Of a stretch of DNA of 45,793 nt, positions 15,597-23,107 are shown one piece after another; position 1 is the stretch's first letter; each line of letters starts with the position of its first letter. The translations under genes and the position numbers were made by a program. The stretch covers positions 1 through 45,793 of the forward strand of contig NZ_SDOY01000121.1 in the NCBI RefSeq assembly GCF_004117935.1. Reading direction: 5' to 3'. The DNA is from Streptomyces roseicoloratus. GTDB taxonomy: Bacteria > Actinomycetota > Actinomycetes > Streptomycetales > Streptomycetaceae. Below the pieces are notes generated by a model. That model was not told the DNA's origin and ran no database searches. It worked only from the letters and a program-made list of their open reading frames with translations.

Positions 15597-16826
15597 CTAG
15601 AACCCGTGCGGCAGCCACGGTGCGACCGGGGAGCCGAACCCCACCGACGCCTCCGTCAGCGCCCCCTCCCGCAGCTCCCGCACCAGGCCCGCCGCCGCCA
15701 GCGACACCAGCGACACGCCGCCCAGGTACGCCGCGCCCAACTCCCGTACGGACAGGGCGAGGTCGGCGGCGTCCTCGGTGCGCACGCACTCGGCGCCCTT
15801 CGCGTCGCCGGTCAGCCGCCAACGCCCCTCGTTCCAGGGGCAGAACGCGTCCTCGACCTCGAACACCACGTCCACCGGCGCCTGGTAGGTCCGCGCCGCG
15901 AGGGCCGCGCCGACGTCCACCAGCCGCACGAACAGGACCGGACGCAGCGTCGGCTCGCACCGCCTCAGGTCCGTCACCAGGTGCTGCCAGCCGTCGTCCA
16001 CCGGCCGGCTGTGGATCTCCACCCGCGCGGTCAGGTCCACCGAGCACAGGTACCGCCAGAGCGCCGCCTCCGCCAGCGGGTCGAGCCCGGCCAGCTGGTG
16101 CACGACGACGGCGCCGTCCGGGCCCGGCCAGGACCACTTCGGCCTGATCGCGTAGTGCGCGTAGCCGACCACCTCGCCGTCCCGCTCCGCGAGCACGCAC
16201 TGCCGCGGCGAGGCGCCGTCCCGGTCGGCCGGCGGGTCGAGCAGCGCGACGCGCTCCCAGCCGGGCCGCCGCTCCACCATCCCGGGCCGGGCGGTGACCA
16301 GCCGCGCGTACACCGCCTCGGCGTCCGCCAGGGCCTCCGCCGGTGTCGTCACCCGCAGCGAGATCCCGTCCGTGCCCTCCGGCACCGTCAGCCGCACCCG
16401 GGTCGTGTCGATCACCGCCCGCACCGTGTGCGTCGCCACCCCGTAGCCGAACCGCCCGTAGATCTCCGGCTCCGAGGCCGTCAGGACCGCGAGCGGCTCG
16501 CCCAGGCTCCGCACGTCCTCCAGCTGGCGCCGCATCATCGACGTGAGGATCCCGCGCCGCCGGTGCGTCCCGGCCACGCTCACCATGGTCACGCCCGCCG
16601 CCGGCACCACGTTCCCGCCGGGGACCGAGAGGCGGAACGTGAACGCGCCCGCCGTGCCGACGCAGCGGTCACCGTCCCACGCGCCGAGGGAGCGCTCGGG
16701 CTCGGTCAGCTCCCGCCACAGGGCCCGCTCCTCGTCCGCCTCGGGGACACCGCCGAACGCCAGCTCGAGCACCGCGTACCAGTCGTCCCACTCGGCCGGG
16801 TCGAGCACCCGCAGTTCAGTCGTCAT
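15597..16826 (-). CDS. GNAT family N-acetyltransferase, Eis-like
   Basis: A 409-residue protein with the three-domain Eis layout: an N-terminal GNAT domain with the acetyl-CoA pyrophosphate loop (SVAGTHRRRGILTSMM, about residues 84-99), a second degenerate GNAT domain, and a C-terminal SCP2-like domain. GRFGYGVAT contains the Tyr that acts as general acid in mycobacterial Eis, and the chain ends in Phe, whose free carboxylate is the general base in Eis (here ...PWLPHGF). Eis enzymes acetylate aminoglycosides and other amines; the native substrate here is unknown. ATG at 16826. It diverges from the phosphatase gene. Confidence 0.92.
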   Translation of the reverse strand: MTTELRVLDPAEWDDWYAVLELAFGGVPEADEERALWRELTEPERSLGAWDGDRCVGTAGAFTFRLSVPGGNVVPAAGVTMVSVAGTHRRRGILTSMMRRQLEDVRSLGEPLAVLTASEPEIYGRFGYGVATHTVRAVIDTTRVRLTVPEGTDGISLRVTTPAEALADAEAVYARLVTARPGMVERRPGWERVALLDPPADRDGASPRQCVLAERDGEVVGYAHYAIRPKWSWPGPDGAVVVHQLAGLDPLAEAALWRYLCSVDLTARVEIHSRPVDDGWQHLVTDLRRCEPTLRPVLFVRLVDVGAALAARTYQAPVDVVFEVEDAFCPWNEGRWRLTGDAKGAECVRTEDAADLALSVRELGAAYLGGVSLVSLAAAGLVRELREGALTEASVGFGSPVAPWLPHGF

Positions 16827-16933
16827 ATGCCATCGATATCAGCGCCCCACCGCCCGGGGCGACCCGATTTCGCACACGTTGCCACCTGGGTCCCCCTGCG
16901 CGAGCTCCGGCGGGGTGGATAGGGTCCAGGCCA

Positions 16934-18079
16934 ATGGGACGTCGCGGAGCACTCGACTCGTACGCGGCCCGGATGCGCAGGAGCGCCCGCCGGGCCCGCG
17001 TCGCGCTGCGCCGGAGCGGAGTCGACTACTTCCGCGGCGACGGCTCCGACTGGATCGCGATGGCCGGACTCCTCCTCATGGTCCCCGCCATCGCGGTCGG
17101 CACCGTCACCAACCCCGTGTGGTGCTCGCCGGTCGCCCTCGTCCTGCCGATCGTCGCCGGCGGGCTGCTGCTGCGCCCCGCCAGCCTCCTCGGCCTGTAC
17201 GCGGCCTCCGCCGGCGCGCTCATCGTCGAGTCCCTCCTGCTCGGCCCGTACACCGAGGGCCCCGCCCGGGTCACCCCCGGCACGGTCCTGGTCGTCGCGG
17301 CCTGCGGGCTGTTCGGACTGCTCATCGCCCAGTTCCGGGCCCGGGTCGGCGTGCCCTGGCGGCGCGGCGGCACCATGCTCTTCGACCTGCGCGAACGCAT
17401 CCGCGTCCAGAGCGCGCTGCCCCGCCTCCCGGCCGGCTGGCACCGGGAATGGGCGCTGCGCCCGGCCGGCGGCCAGTCCTTCTCCGGCGACTTCGTCGTC
17501 GCCGCCCGCACCCACGGCGGACGCACCCTCGAGGTCGTGCTCACCGACGTCTCCGGCAAGGGCATGGACGCGGGCTCCCGCGCGCTGCTCCTCTCCGGCG
17601 CCTTCGGCGGCCTGCTCGGCTCGCTGCCGCCGCACGGCTTCCTGCCCGCCGCCAACGGCTATCTGCTGCGCCAGGACTGGGACGAGGGCTTCGCCACCTC
17701 CGTCCACCTCGTCCTGGACCTGGAGTCCGGCGACTACGAGCTGCTCTCCGCCGGCCACCTGCCCGCGCTCCAGCTCCACGCGGGCACCGGCCGCTGGGAG
17801 GAGAAGGCCGCCGAAGGACCGCTCCTCGGCGTGTACGACGGTGCCGAGTTCCACCCGGTCAAGGGCGCCCTGCGTCCCGGCGACGTCCTGATGCTCTTCA
17901 CCGACGGCCTCGTGGAGAGCGCGGACCGCGACATCGCCGAGGGCATCGACCGCCTCACCGGCGAGGCCGACCGCCACATCGCCGCCGGCTTCGAGGGCGC
18001 CGCCTGGCACCTCATCGAGGCCTGCGCCAAGGACGTCAACGACGACCGTGCCCTCCTCCTGATCAGCCGCAAGGGGTAG
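16934..18079 (+). CDS. Membrane-anchored PP2C-type (SpoIIE/RsbU) serine/threonine phosphatase
   Basis: A 381-residue protein. Residues about 35-135 hold four hydrophobic helices (WIAMAGLLLMVPAIAVG, then LVLPIVAGGLLL, ASAGALIVESLLL and VLVVAACGLFGLLIA). Residues about 165-380 form a SpoIIE-type PPM phosphatase: FSGDF and LTDVSGKGMDAG supply metal-binding Asp residues, followed by LLSAGHLPALQL, MLFTDGLVES and NDDRALLL. Such enzymes dephosphorylate anti-sigma-factor antagonists; the partner is not encoded nearby. No sensor PAS or GAF domain is visible, so the membrane region may be the sensor. ATG 16934, with TAGGGT 8 nt upstream and no Shine-Dalgarno. The HD gene starts 5 bp after its stop. Confidence 0.93.
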   Translation: MGRRGALDSYAARMRRSARRARVALRRSGVDYFRGDGSDWIAMAGLLLMVPAIAVGTVTNPVWCSPVALVLPIVAGGLLLRPASLLGLYAASAGALIVESLLLGPYTEGPARVTPGTVLVVAACGLFGLLIAQFRARVGVPWRRGGTMLFDLRERIRVQSALPRLPAGWHREWALRPAGGQSFSGDFVVAARTHGGRTLEVVLTDVSGKGMDAGSRALLLSGAFGGLLGSLPPHGFLPAANGYLLRQDWDEGFATSVHLVLDLESGDYELLSAGHLPALQLHAGTGRWEEKAAEGPLLGVYDGAEFHPVKGALRPGDVLMLFTDGLVESADRDIAEGIDRLTGEADRHIAAGFEGAAWHLIEACAKDVNDDRALLLISRKG

Positions 18080-18084
18080 CCGCC

Positions 18085-18630
18085 GTGACCGAGACCCCGC
18101 ACCCCGGCCCTCGCCCGGACACCGCCCCCGGCGCGCGCCCCGGCCGTCACCCCGGTTCTCCCTCCCACACGGGCTCGCGCCCGTACCTCACCCTGGCCGA
18201 GGTCGAGGCCGTCGCCGTCGCCGCCCACGCCGGGCAGACCGACAAGGCCGGCCGGCCCTACGCCGAGCACCTGCGGGCCGTCGCCGAGGGCGTACGGGCC
18301 CGGGGCGGCAGCGAGGCGCAGATCGCGGCCGGGTGGCTGCACGACGCCGTCGAGGACGACGCCCTGTCCGAGCGATGGCTGACGGACGCCGCGCTGCCGG
18401 ACGAGACCAAGGAGATCGTCCGCGCGCTCACCAAGCGGGCGGGGGAGCCGCCCGAGGAGTACGCCCGTCGCGTTCTGGCCACCCCGGGCGCCCTGCTGGT
18501 CAAGGAGTCCGACCTGGCGCACAACGCCGACCCGGCCCGCCTCGCCGTGCTCGATCCGGCGACCGAGGAACGGCTGACGGCCAAATACGCCCGGATGCGG
18601 GCCCTGTTGGGACTCACCGCGACGCCGTGA
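18085..18630 (+). CDS. HD domain protein (RelA/SpoT hydrolase-like, MESH1-type)
   Basis: A 181-residue protein with a disordered Pro/Gly N-terminus of about 35 residues and then an HD domain: AAHAGQTDKAGRPYAEHLRAV, AAGWLHDAVEDD (the HD metal pair with ED), and a later VKESDLAHNAD supplying the last Asp. The pattern HxxQ...H...HDxxED...D matches the (p)ppGpp-hydrolase subfamily. A nucleotide-phosphate hydrolase role is inferred; no synthetase domain is present. GTG at 18085 is placed 5 bp behind the phosphatase stop, so the two genes form an operon. Confidence 0.88.
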   Translation: MTETPHPGPRPDTAPGARPGRHPGSPSHTGSRPYLTLAEVEAVAVAAHAGQTDKAGRPYAEHLRAVAEGVRARGGSEAQIAAGWLHDAVEDDALSERWLTDAALPDETKEIVRALTKRAGEPPEEYARRVLATPGALLVKESDLAHNADPARLAVLDPATEERLTAKYARMRALLGLTATP

Positions 18631-18790
18631 CCGATCGGGAACTCGTCACCTTGGCCTGATCCTTGCGTCCACGATTCGTCACCCGGCCGCGCTGGGCAGG
18701 AAGTTGGTGGCACGATAGATGCGGCGGGGGTGTTCTGTGACGTGCGCTCCCCGGCGGCAAGGGCGGGACCGACCGAGGGTGTGATCAGTT

Positions 18791-18985
18791 GTGGCCATTT
18801 CACTGTCCGTGGTGCTGCTGTTGGGGATCATCCTGGTGGTGCTGATCCGTGGCGGAAACCTGAAGGCCGGCCCGGCCGTCGTGGCGGTCCTCTTCGGCTT
18901 CTTCCTCGCCTCCACGGGCATGGCCGACGACATCCAGCGCTTCCTGGACTCGATAACGCAGACGATCGGCTCCATCAAGTTCTGA
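18791..18985 (+). CDS. Small conserved membrane protein (64 residues)
   Basis: Reads V/MAISLSVVLLLGIILVVL... with two hydrophobic helices (about residues 2-19 and 27-42) separated by a short RGGNLKAGP loop, and an amphipathic tail MADDIQRFLDSITQTIGSI. I recall this as a conserved Streptomyces hypothetical protein. No function can be given. The GTG start at 18791 lacks a clear Shine-Dalgarno. The 160-bp spacer upstream (18631-18790) contains a possible -10 (TAGATG near 18715). Confidence 0.75.
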   Translation: MAISLSVVLLLGIILVVLIRGGNLKAGPAVVAVLFGFFLASTGMADDIQRFLDSITQTIGSIKF

Positions 18986-19024
18986 GCGCGGTCGCACCGG
19001 GCCGCTCGCACCGGCCGAACGCGG

Positions 19025-19375
19025 TCAGGCCGGCTTGGCGGCGGCGCGCCTCCGCCCCCGCGAGGCCTTCGCGGCCGTCTTTCCCGAGGCCCCGGCGTCC
19101 GGCTTCCCGGCGCCCTTCGCGTCCGTGTCCGCCCCGGCGGAGCCGTTCTCGCCCGTCGGCCACGTGAACTCGATCTCCAGCTCGAACTCCCCGTCGCCGA
19201 CCTCGAATTCCAGCTCGGCGCGCAGCTCGTCCGGGATGCGCAGGCTCAGCGTCCCCGCGCCCAGCTCGAGCTCCGCCTCCCCGCCCTCCCGGAGCGCGTC
19301 GGCGAGCGCCACGAGCTGATCGGCCGCCTCGATACGGGACAGCGAGCGCTTCTGCTCGAACTTCAGATCCGTCAT
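19025..19375 (-). CDS. Amphi-Trp domain-containing protein
   Basis: A 116-residue protein. Residues 1-70 match the amphi-Trp domain: MTDLKFEQKRSLSRIEAA, a helix LVALADALREG, alternating acidic/hydrophobic beta strands (ELELGAGTLSLRIPDELRAEL, EFELEIEFTWP). The tail is an Ala/Lys/Arg-rich low-complexity stretch (GRRRAAAKPA) that could bind nucleic acid. The function of the domain is unknown. I chose ATG 19375 because ggagg lies 6 nt upstream and homology starts there; the frame extends further upstream. It is convergent with the small membrane gene. Confidence 0.85.
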   Translation of the reverse strand: MTDLKFEQKRSLSRIEAADQLVALADALREGGEAELELGAGTLSLRIPDELRAELEFEVGDGEFELEIEFTWPTGENGSAGADTDAKGAGKPDAGASGKTAAKASRGRRRAAAKPA

Positions 19376-19464
19376 GACTGCCTCCGCTGCCATTCTCAGG
19401 CCGCCCGGAGACCACCGCAAAAGGGTCCCTGACCGGGGTCGGTGACCGGGCCCGGAAACGCCTC

Positions 19465-19501
19465 GGGGCCGGTGCGGAGAACATGTCTCCGGACCGGCCC
19501 C
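19465..19501 (-). terminator. tRNA-Gly terminator
   Basis: A 16-bp stem with one mismatch (19465-19480 / 19486-19501) and a 5-nt acatg loop starts 10 bp beyond the 3' end of the tRNA on the minus strand. Confidence 0.8.
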
Positions 19502-19511
19502 GGGCCGACAG

Positions 19512-19582
19512 AGCGGGCGACGGGAATCGAACCCGCGTAGCTAGTTTGGAAGACTAGGGCTCTACCATTGAGCTACGCCCGC
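19512..19582 (-). tRNA. tRNA-Gly (anticodon TCC)
   Basis: The full cloverleaf is present: acceptor gcgggcg/cgcccgc, T arm with gttcgattc, D arm with agctcaatggtagagc, and a 5-bp anticodon stem ctagt/actag around loop cttccaa. The anticodon is the complement of 19548-19550. The discriminator is U, as expected for Gly. The CCA end is not encoded. Confidence 0.97.
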
Positions 19583-19713
19583 ACAGCAGTGCGCCGCAGG
19601 CCAGGGCCGCGGCACGGAGGCCATGGTAGCCGGTCCTGGCGGGTGCTCGCACGCCCCGCGAAAACAGGGGGCGTCGCACCGTCCCCGTCCATGTACCCTA
19701 CGTGTCGCACCGA

Positions 19714-19790
19714 CGGGGTGTGGCGCAGCTTGGTAGCGCGTCCGCTTTGGGAGCGGAAGGCCGTGGGTTCAAATCCCGCCACCCCGACCA
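19714..19790 (+). tRNA. tRNA-Pro (anticodon TGG)
   Basis: Acceptor cggggtg (19714-19720) pairs with caccccg (19780-19786), followed by A and an encoded CCA (19788-19790). The anticodon stem is tccgc/gcgga and the loop tttggga, with TGG at 19748-19750. The T loop has ggttcaaatcc. TACCCT at 19694-19699 may be its -10. A tRNA-Pro gene next to tig is, from memory, the locus used by pSAM2-type integrative elements; this copy is intact and unoccupied. Confidence 0.97.
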
Positions 19791-19802
19791 GCCAAGATCA
19801 CG

Positions 19803-19833
19803 TTGTGGGGCGCAAGCCGCTTGCGGTTACTAT
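19803..19833 (+). promoter_or_regulatory. Probable tig promoter with an embedded inverted repeat
   Basis: TTGTGG (19803-19808) and TACTAT (19828-19833) are spaced 19 bp. Between them is a perfect 7-1-7 dyad cgcaagc-c-gcttgcg (19811-19825), placed where a repressor would block polymerase. Confidence 0.45.
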
Positions 19834-19935
19834 GCAAGCTGCGTGCCCGTGTGTCTCTCTGACCGGGCCGGTCGGCCGGAACCGCCACAGGCGGCGCCGC
19901 CGTAAACCAGGAATCAGCCACAAGGAGACCGAACC

Positions 19936-21315
19936 GTGAAGAGCGCCGTGGAGACCCTGAACCCGACCCGGGTTCGGCTCACTGTCGAGGTGCCCTTCGA
20001 GGAGCTCAAGGACAGCCTCGACGCGGCGTACAAGAAGATCAACCAGCAGGTCACGGTCAAGGGCTTCCGCAAGGGCAAGATCCCCGCGCGCGTCATCGAC
20101 CAGCGCTTCGGCCGCGGTGCCGTCCTCGAGGAGGCCGTCAACGACGCGCTTCCCAAGCTGTACACCGAGGCGGTCAACGAGGCCGAGGTCAACCCGCTGG
20201 GTCAGCCCGAGGTCGACATCAAGGAGCTGAAGGACGGCGAGCTGCTGTCCTTCACCGCCGAGGTCGACATCCGCCCGGCCATCGAGATCCCGGACTACTC
20301 CGGCATCGAGGTCGAGGTCGACGCCGTCGAGGTCACCGACGAGGACGTCGAGAAGTCCGTGGAGCAGCTGCGCGAGCGCTTCGCCTCCACCAACCCGGTC
20401 GAGCGCGCCGCCGCCGAGGGTGACGTCGTCACCATCGACCTCGAGGCCAAGGTCGACGGCGAGGTCCTGCCCGACGGCATCGCCTCCGGCGTCTCGTACA
20501 CCATCGGTTCCGGCGAGCTGCTCGACGGCATCGACGCCGCCGTCACCGGCCTGGAGGCCGGCGGCGAGGCCACCTTCACCTCCGAGCTGAAGGGCGGCTC
20601 GGCCGCGGGCAAGGAGGCCGAGGTCACCGTCAAGGTCACCGCCGTCGCCGCCCGCGAGCTCCCCGAGCTCGACGACGAGTTCGCGCAGCTGGCCTCCGAG
20701 TTCGACACCCTCGACGAGCTCAAGGCCGACAGCCGCAAGCGCCTCGAGAACATGAAGCAGTTCGACCAGGCCACCCAGGCCCAGGAGCGCGTCCTGGAGA
20801 AGTTCCTGGAGCTCGCGGAGATCCCCGTTCCCGAGAAGCTGCTCGAGGACGAGATCCAGACCCGCAAGCACAACCTGGAGCACCACCAGCTCGGTCAGAT
20901 GGGCCTGACCCTCGAGAAGTACCTGGAGTTCCAGGGCAAGACGGTCGAGGAGTTCGACGCCGAGACCAAGGAGCAGGCGGTCAAGGGCATCAAGACCCAG
21001 TTCCTGCTCGACGAGCTGGTCTCCAAGGAGGAGCTGAACGTGGACCAGGAGGAGCTCACCGAGCACCTCATGCGCCGCGCCGCCTCCTCCGGCATGTCCC
21101 CCGACCAGTTCGCCCAGGCCGTCGTCCAGGGCGGCCAGGTGCCGATGCTCGTCGGCGAGGTCGCCCGCGGCAAGGCCCTCGCGGTCGTCGTCGAGGCCGC
21201 CAAGGTCGTCGACACCAACGGCAAGGCGGTCGACCTGTCCGACGAGGACGAGGAGCTGGCCACCGAGACGGTCGAGGCCGTCACCGGCGACGCCGAGGTC
21301 TCCGAGGACAAGTAA
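19936..21315 (+). CDS. tig: Trigger factor, ribosome-associated chaperone and peptidyl-prolyl isomerase
   Basis: A 459-residue cytosolic chaperone that binds near the ribosome exit tunnel. The N-terminal ribosome-binding domain has the signature GFRKGKIPARV (about residues 43-53). The FKBP-type PPIase domain spans about 150-245 (GDVVTIDLEAKVDG, GSGELLDGID). The C-terminal helical chaperone domain follows and ends in an acidic tail (DEDEELATETVEAVTGDAEVSEDK). GTG 19936 has aaggag 8 nt upstream. It heads the tig/clpP1/clpP2/clpX protein quality-control cluster. Confidence 0.98.
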   Translation: MKSAVETLNPTRVRLTVEVPFEELKDSLDAAYKKINQQVTVKGFRKGKIPARVIDQRFGRGAVLEEAVNDALPKLYTEAVNEAEVNPLGQPEVDIKELKDGELLSFTAEVDIRPAIEIPDYSGIEVEVDAVEVTDEDVEKSVEQLRERFASTNPVERAAAEGDVVTIDLEAKVDGEVLPDGIASGVSYTIGSGELLDGIDAAVTGLEAGGEATFTSELKGGSAAGKEAEVTVKVTAVAARELPELDDEFAQLASEFDTLDELKADSRKRLENMKQFDQATQAQERVLEKFLELAEIPVPEKLLEDEIQTRKHNLEHHQLGQMGLTLEKYLEFQGKTVEEFDAETKEQAVKGIKTQFLLDELVSKEELNVDQEELTEHLMRRAASSGMSPDQFAQAVVQGGQVPMLVGEVARGKALAVVVEAAKVVDTNGKAVDLSDEDEELATETVEAVTGDAEVSEDK

Positions 21316-21332
21316 GTCCCACCAGGCTCACC

Positions 21333-21402
21333 GGGAGGCGCAGGCCTCCCGCTGAACCCCGCGCCACGGGCCCGGACGCACAGCGGTGCGCCGGGCCCGT
21401 GG
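21333..21402 (+). terminator. Tandem terminator hairpins after tig
   Basis: Hairpin one: gggaggc-gcag-gcctccc (21333-21350). Hairpin two: a 12-bp perfect outer stem plus a 5-bp inner stem (cgcac/gtgcg) with one bulged A (21364-21402). Together they separate tig from clpP1. Confidence 0.85.
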
Positions 21403-21472
21403 ACGTACCGGGATCCCCACCGGGACCCCTCCCCGATCCCCTCCGTGACCCGTTTATGCGCGCCCAACTACC

Positions 21473-21489
21473 TTGCGCTCCCAGCGAAC
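21473..21489 (+). promoter_or_regulatory. Possible ClgR box upstream of clpP1
   Basis: TTGCGC-TCCCA-GCGAAC. The right half equals the GCGAAC half-site of the ClgR operator known from S. lividans clpP1 and C. glutamicum; the left half matches 4 of 6. Position is 121 bp before the clpP1 start. Confidence 0.45.
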
Positions 21490-21609
21490 AGTTCGGGAAC
21501 CGGGATGGCGTTGTCCTACCTGCGCGTTAGGGTCCATGAATACGAGGGCACTGCCCTCAGAACGAGACGCGAGACGGCCCGGGGCCGTCGGAGACGAGCA
21601 GGTGGATAC

Positions 21610-22227
21610 GTGACGAATCTGAAGCCTTACGCCGCGGGTGAGCCGTCCATCGGTGGCGGCCTCGGCGACCATGTCTACAACCGGCTGCTCGGCGAGCGGA
21701 TCATCTTCCTCGGCCAGCAGGTCGACGACGAGATCGCCAACAAGATCACCGCGCAGATGCTCCTCCTGGCCGCCGAGCCGGACAAGGACATCTTCCTGTA
21801 CATCAACAGCCCCGGTGGCTCCGTGACGGCCGGCATGGCCGTCTACGACACCATGCAGTACATCCCGAACGACGTCGTCACCATCGGTATGGGCATGGCG
21901 GCCTCGATGGGCCAGTTCCTGCTCACCGGCGGCACCCCCGGCAAGCGCTTCGCGCTGCCGAACACCGACATCCTGATGCACCAGGGCTCCGCCGGCATCG
22001 GCGGCACCGCCTCGGACATCAAGATCCAGGCCGAGTACCTTCTCCGCACGAAGAAGCGCATGGCCGAGATCACCGCGCACCACTCCGGCCAGACCGTCGA
22101 GGCGATCATCCGCGACGGCGACCGTGACCGCTGGTTCACCGCGGACGAGGCGAAGGAGTACGGCCTCATCGACGACATCATCACCCACGCCGCGGGTGTC
22201 CCGGGCGGCGGCGGCACGGGCGCCTGA
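21610..22227 (+). CDS. clpP1: ATP-dependent Clp protease proteolytic subunit ClpP1
   Basis: A 205-residue serine peptidase that forms tetradecamers with ClpP2. Catalytic Ser99 is in GMAASMGQFLL, His124 in DILMHQGSAG, and the Asp at about 173 in RDGDRDRWF. The C-terminus ends PGGGGTGA, as in other Streptomyces ClpP1. I chose GTG 21610 (VTNLKPYAAGEPSIGGG) because homologues begin there and caggtgg is just upstream; the frame stays open to 21505 without homology. clpP2 follows after 46 bp, so the pair is an operon. Expected regulation is by the activator ClgR. Confidence 0.97.
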   Translation: MTNLKPYAAGEPSIGGGLGDHVYNRLLGERIIFLGQQVDDEIANKITAQMLLLAAEPDKDIFLYINSPGGSVTAGMAVYDTMQYIPNDVVTIGMGMAASMGQFLLTGGTPGKRFALPNTDILMHQGSAGIGGTASDIKIQAEYLLRTKKRMAEITAHHSGQTVEAIIRDGDRDRWFTADEAKEYGLIDDIITHAAGVPGGGGTGA

Positions 22228-22273
22228 GCCCCGGCAGCCCGCTCCAGAGCCCCAGCCCACGATCGCCCTCAGG

Positions 22274-22951
22274 ATGGTGAACAGCCCCATGACCCCGAAC
22301 TTCTCCGCGAGCGGCCTCTACACCGGCCCGCAGGTGGACAACCGCTACGTCGTGCCCCGCTTCGTCGAGCGCACCTCGCAGGGCGTCCGCGAGTACGACC
22401 CGTACGCGAAGCTCTTCGAGGAGCGCGTGATCTTCCTCGGCGTGCAGATCGACGACGCCTCGGCCAACGACGTCATGGCGCAGCTGCTGTGCCTGGAGTC
22501 GATGGACCCGGACCGCGACATCTCGATCTACATCAACAGCCCGGGCGGCTCCTTCACCGCCCTCACGGCCATCTACGACACGATGCAGTTCGTCAAGCCG
22601 GACATCCAGACGGTCTGCATGGGCCAGGCGGCGTCCGCGGCGGCCGTGCTGCTCGCCGCCGGCACCCCCGGCAAGCGGATGGCCCTGCCGAACGCCCGCG
22701 TGCTGATCCACCAGCCCTCCGGCGGCACCGGCCGTGAGCAGCTCTCCGACCTGGAGATCGCGGCCAACGAGATCCTGCGCATGCGCAGCCAGCTCGAGGA
22801 GATGCTGGCCAAGCACTCCTCGACCCCGATCGAGAAGATCCGCGACGACATCGAGCGCGACAAGATCCTGACCGCCGAGGACGCCCTCGCGTACGGCCTG
22901 ATCGACCAGATCATCTCGACCCGCAAGAGCACGGCCGCCGCGGCAGCCTGA
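22274..22951 (+). CDS. clpP2: ATP-dependent Clp protease proteolytic subunit ClpP2
   Basis: A 225-residue partner of ClpP1. Catalytic Ser121 lies in GQAASAAAVLL and His146 in VLIHQPSGGTG. The conserved block RYVVPRFVERTSQGVREYD precedes the fold. Start choice: ATG 22274 (MVNSPMTPNF), with GTG 22277 and ATG 22289 as alternatives in the same frame; no strong Shine-Dalgarno separates them. The mixed ClpP1P2 complex docks ClpX and ClpC and is the target of acyldepsipeptides in streptomycetes. Confidence 0.96.
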   Translation: MVNSPMTPNFSASGLYTGPQVDNRYVVPRFVERTSQGVREYDPYAKLFEERVIFLGVQIDDASANDVMAQLLCLESMDPDRDISIYINSPGGSFTALTAIYDTMQFVKPDIQTVCMGQAASAAAVLLAAGTPGKRMALPNARVLIHQPSGGTGREQLSDLEIAANEILRMRSQLEEMLAKHSSTPIEKIRDDIERDKILTAEDALAYGLIDQIISTRKSTAAAAA

Positions 22952-22968
22952 CGCTCGACCTTCCCTCT

Positions 22969-23009
22969 CCCCGGTGGGCATGGCCGAATCCCGCCCATGC
23001 CAACCGGGG
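22969..23009 (+). terminator. Hairpin between clpP2 and clpX
   Basis: ccccggt-gggcatgg pairs with ccatgcc-aaccgggg with one bulge. It lies 17 bp after the clpP2 stop and probably terminates or attenuates transcription into clpX. Confidence 0.65.
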
Positions 23010-23107
23010 CAAGGGGGGCCCGAACGGGGGGCCCGGCAAGGTACCGTCGAATATGAGGCACCAGGAGTCGCTGAACCAAGCGCTCCCAGGCGAAGGGGAA
23101 GCACCTC

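Noticed and set aside
19512..19790. Two tRNA genes as the edge of an integrated element
   Set aside because: Both tRNAs are intact, no integrase or direct repeat of a tRNA 3' end is present, and the flanking genes are core genes.
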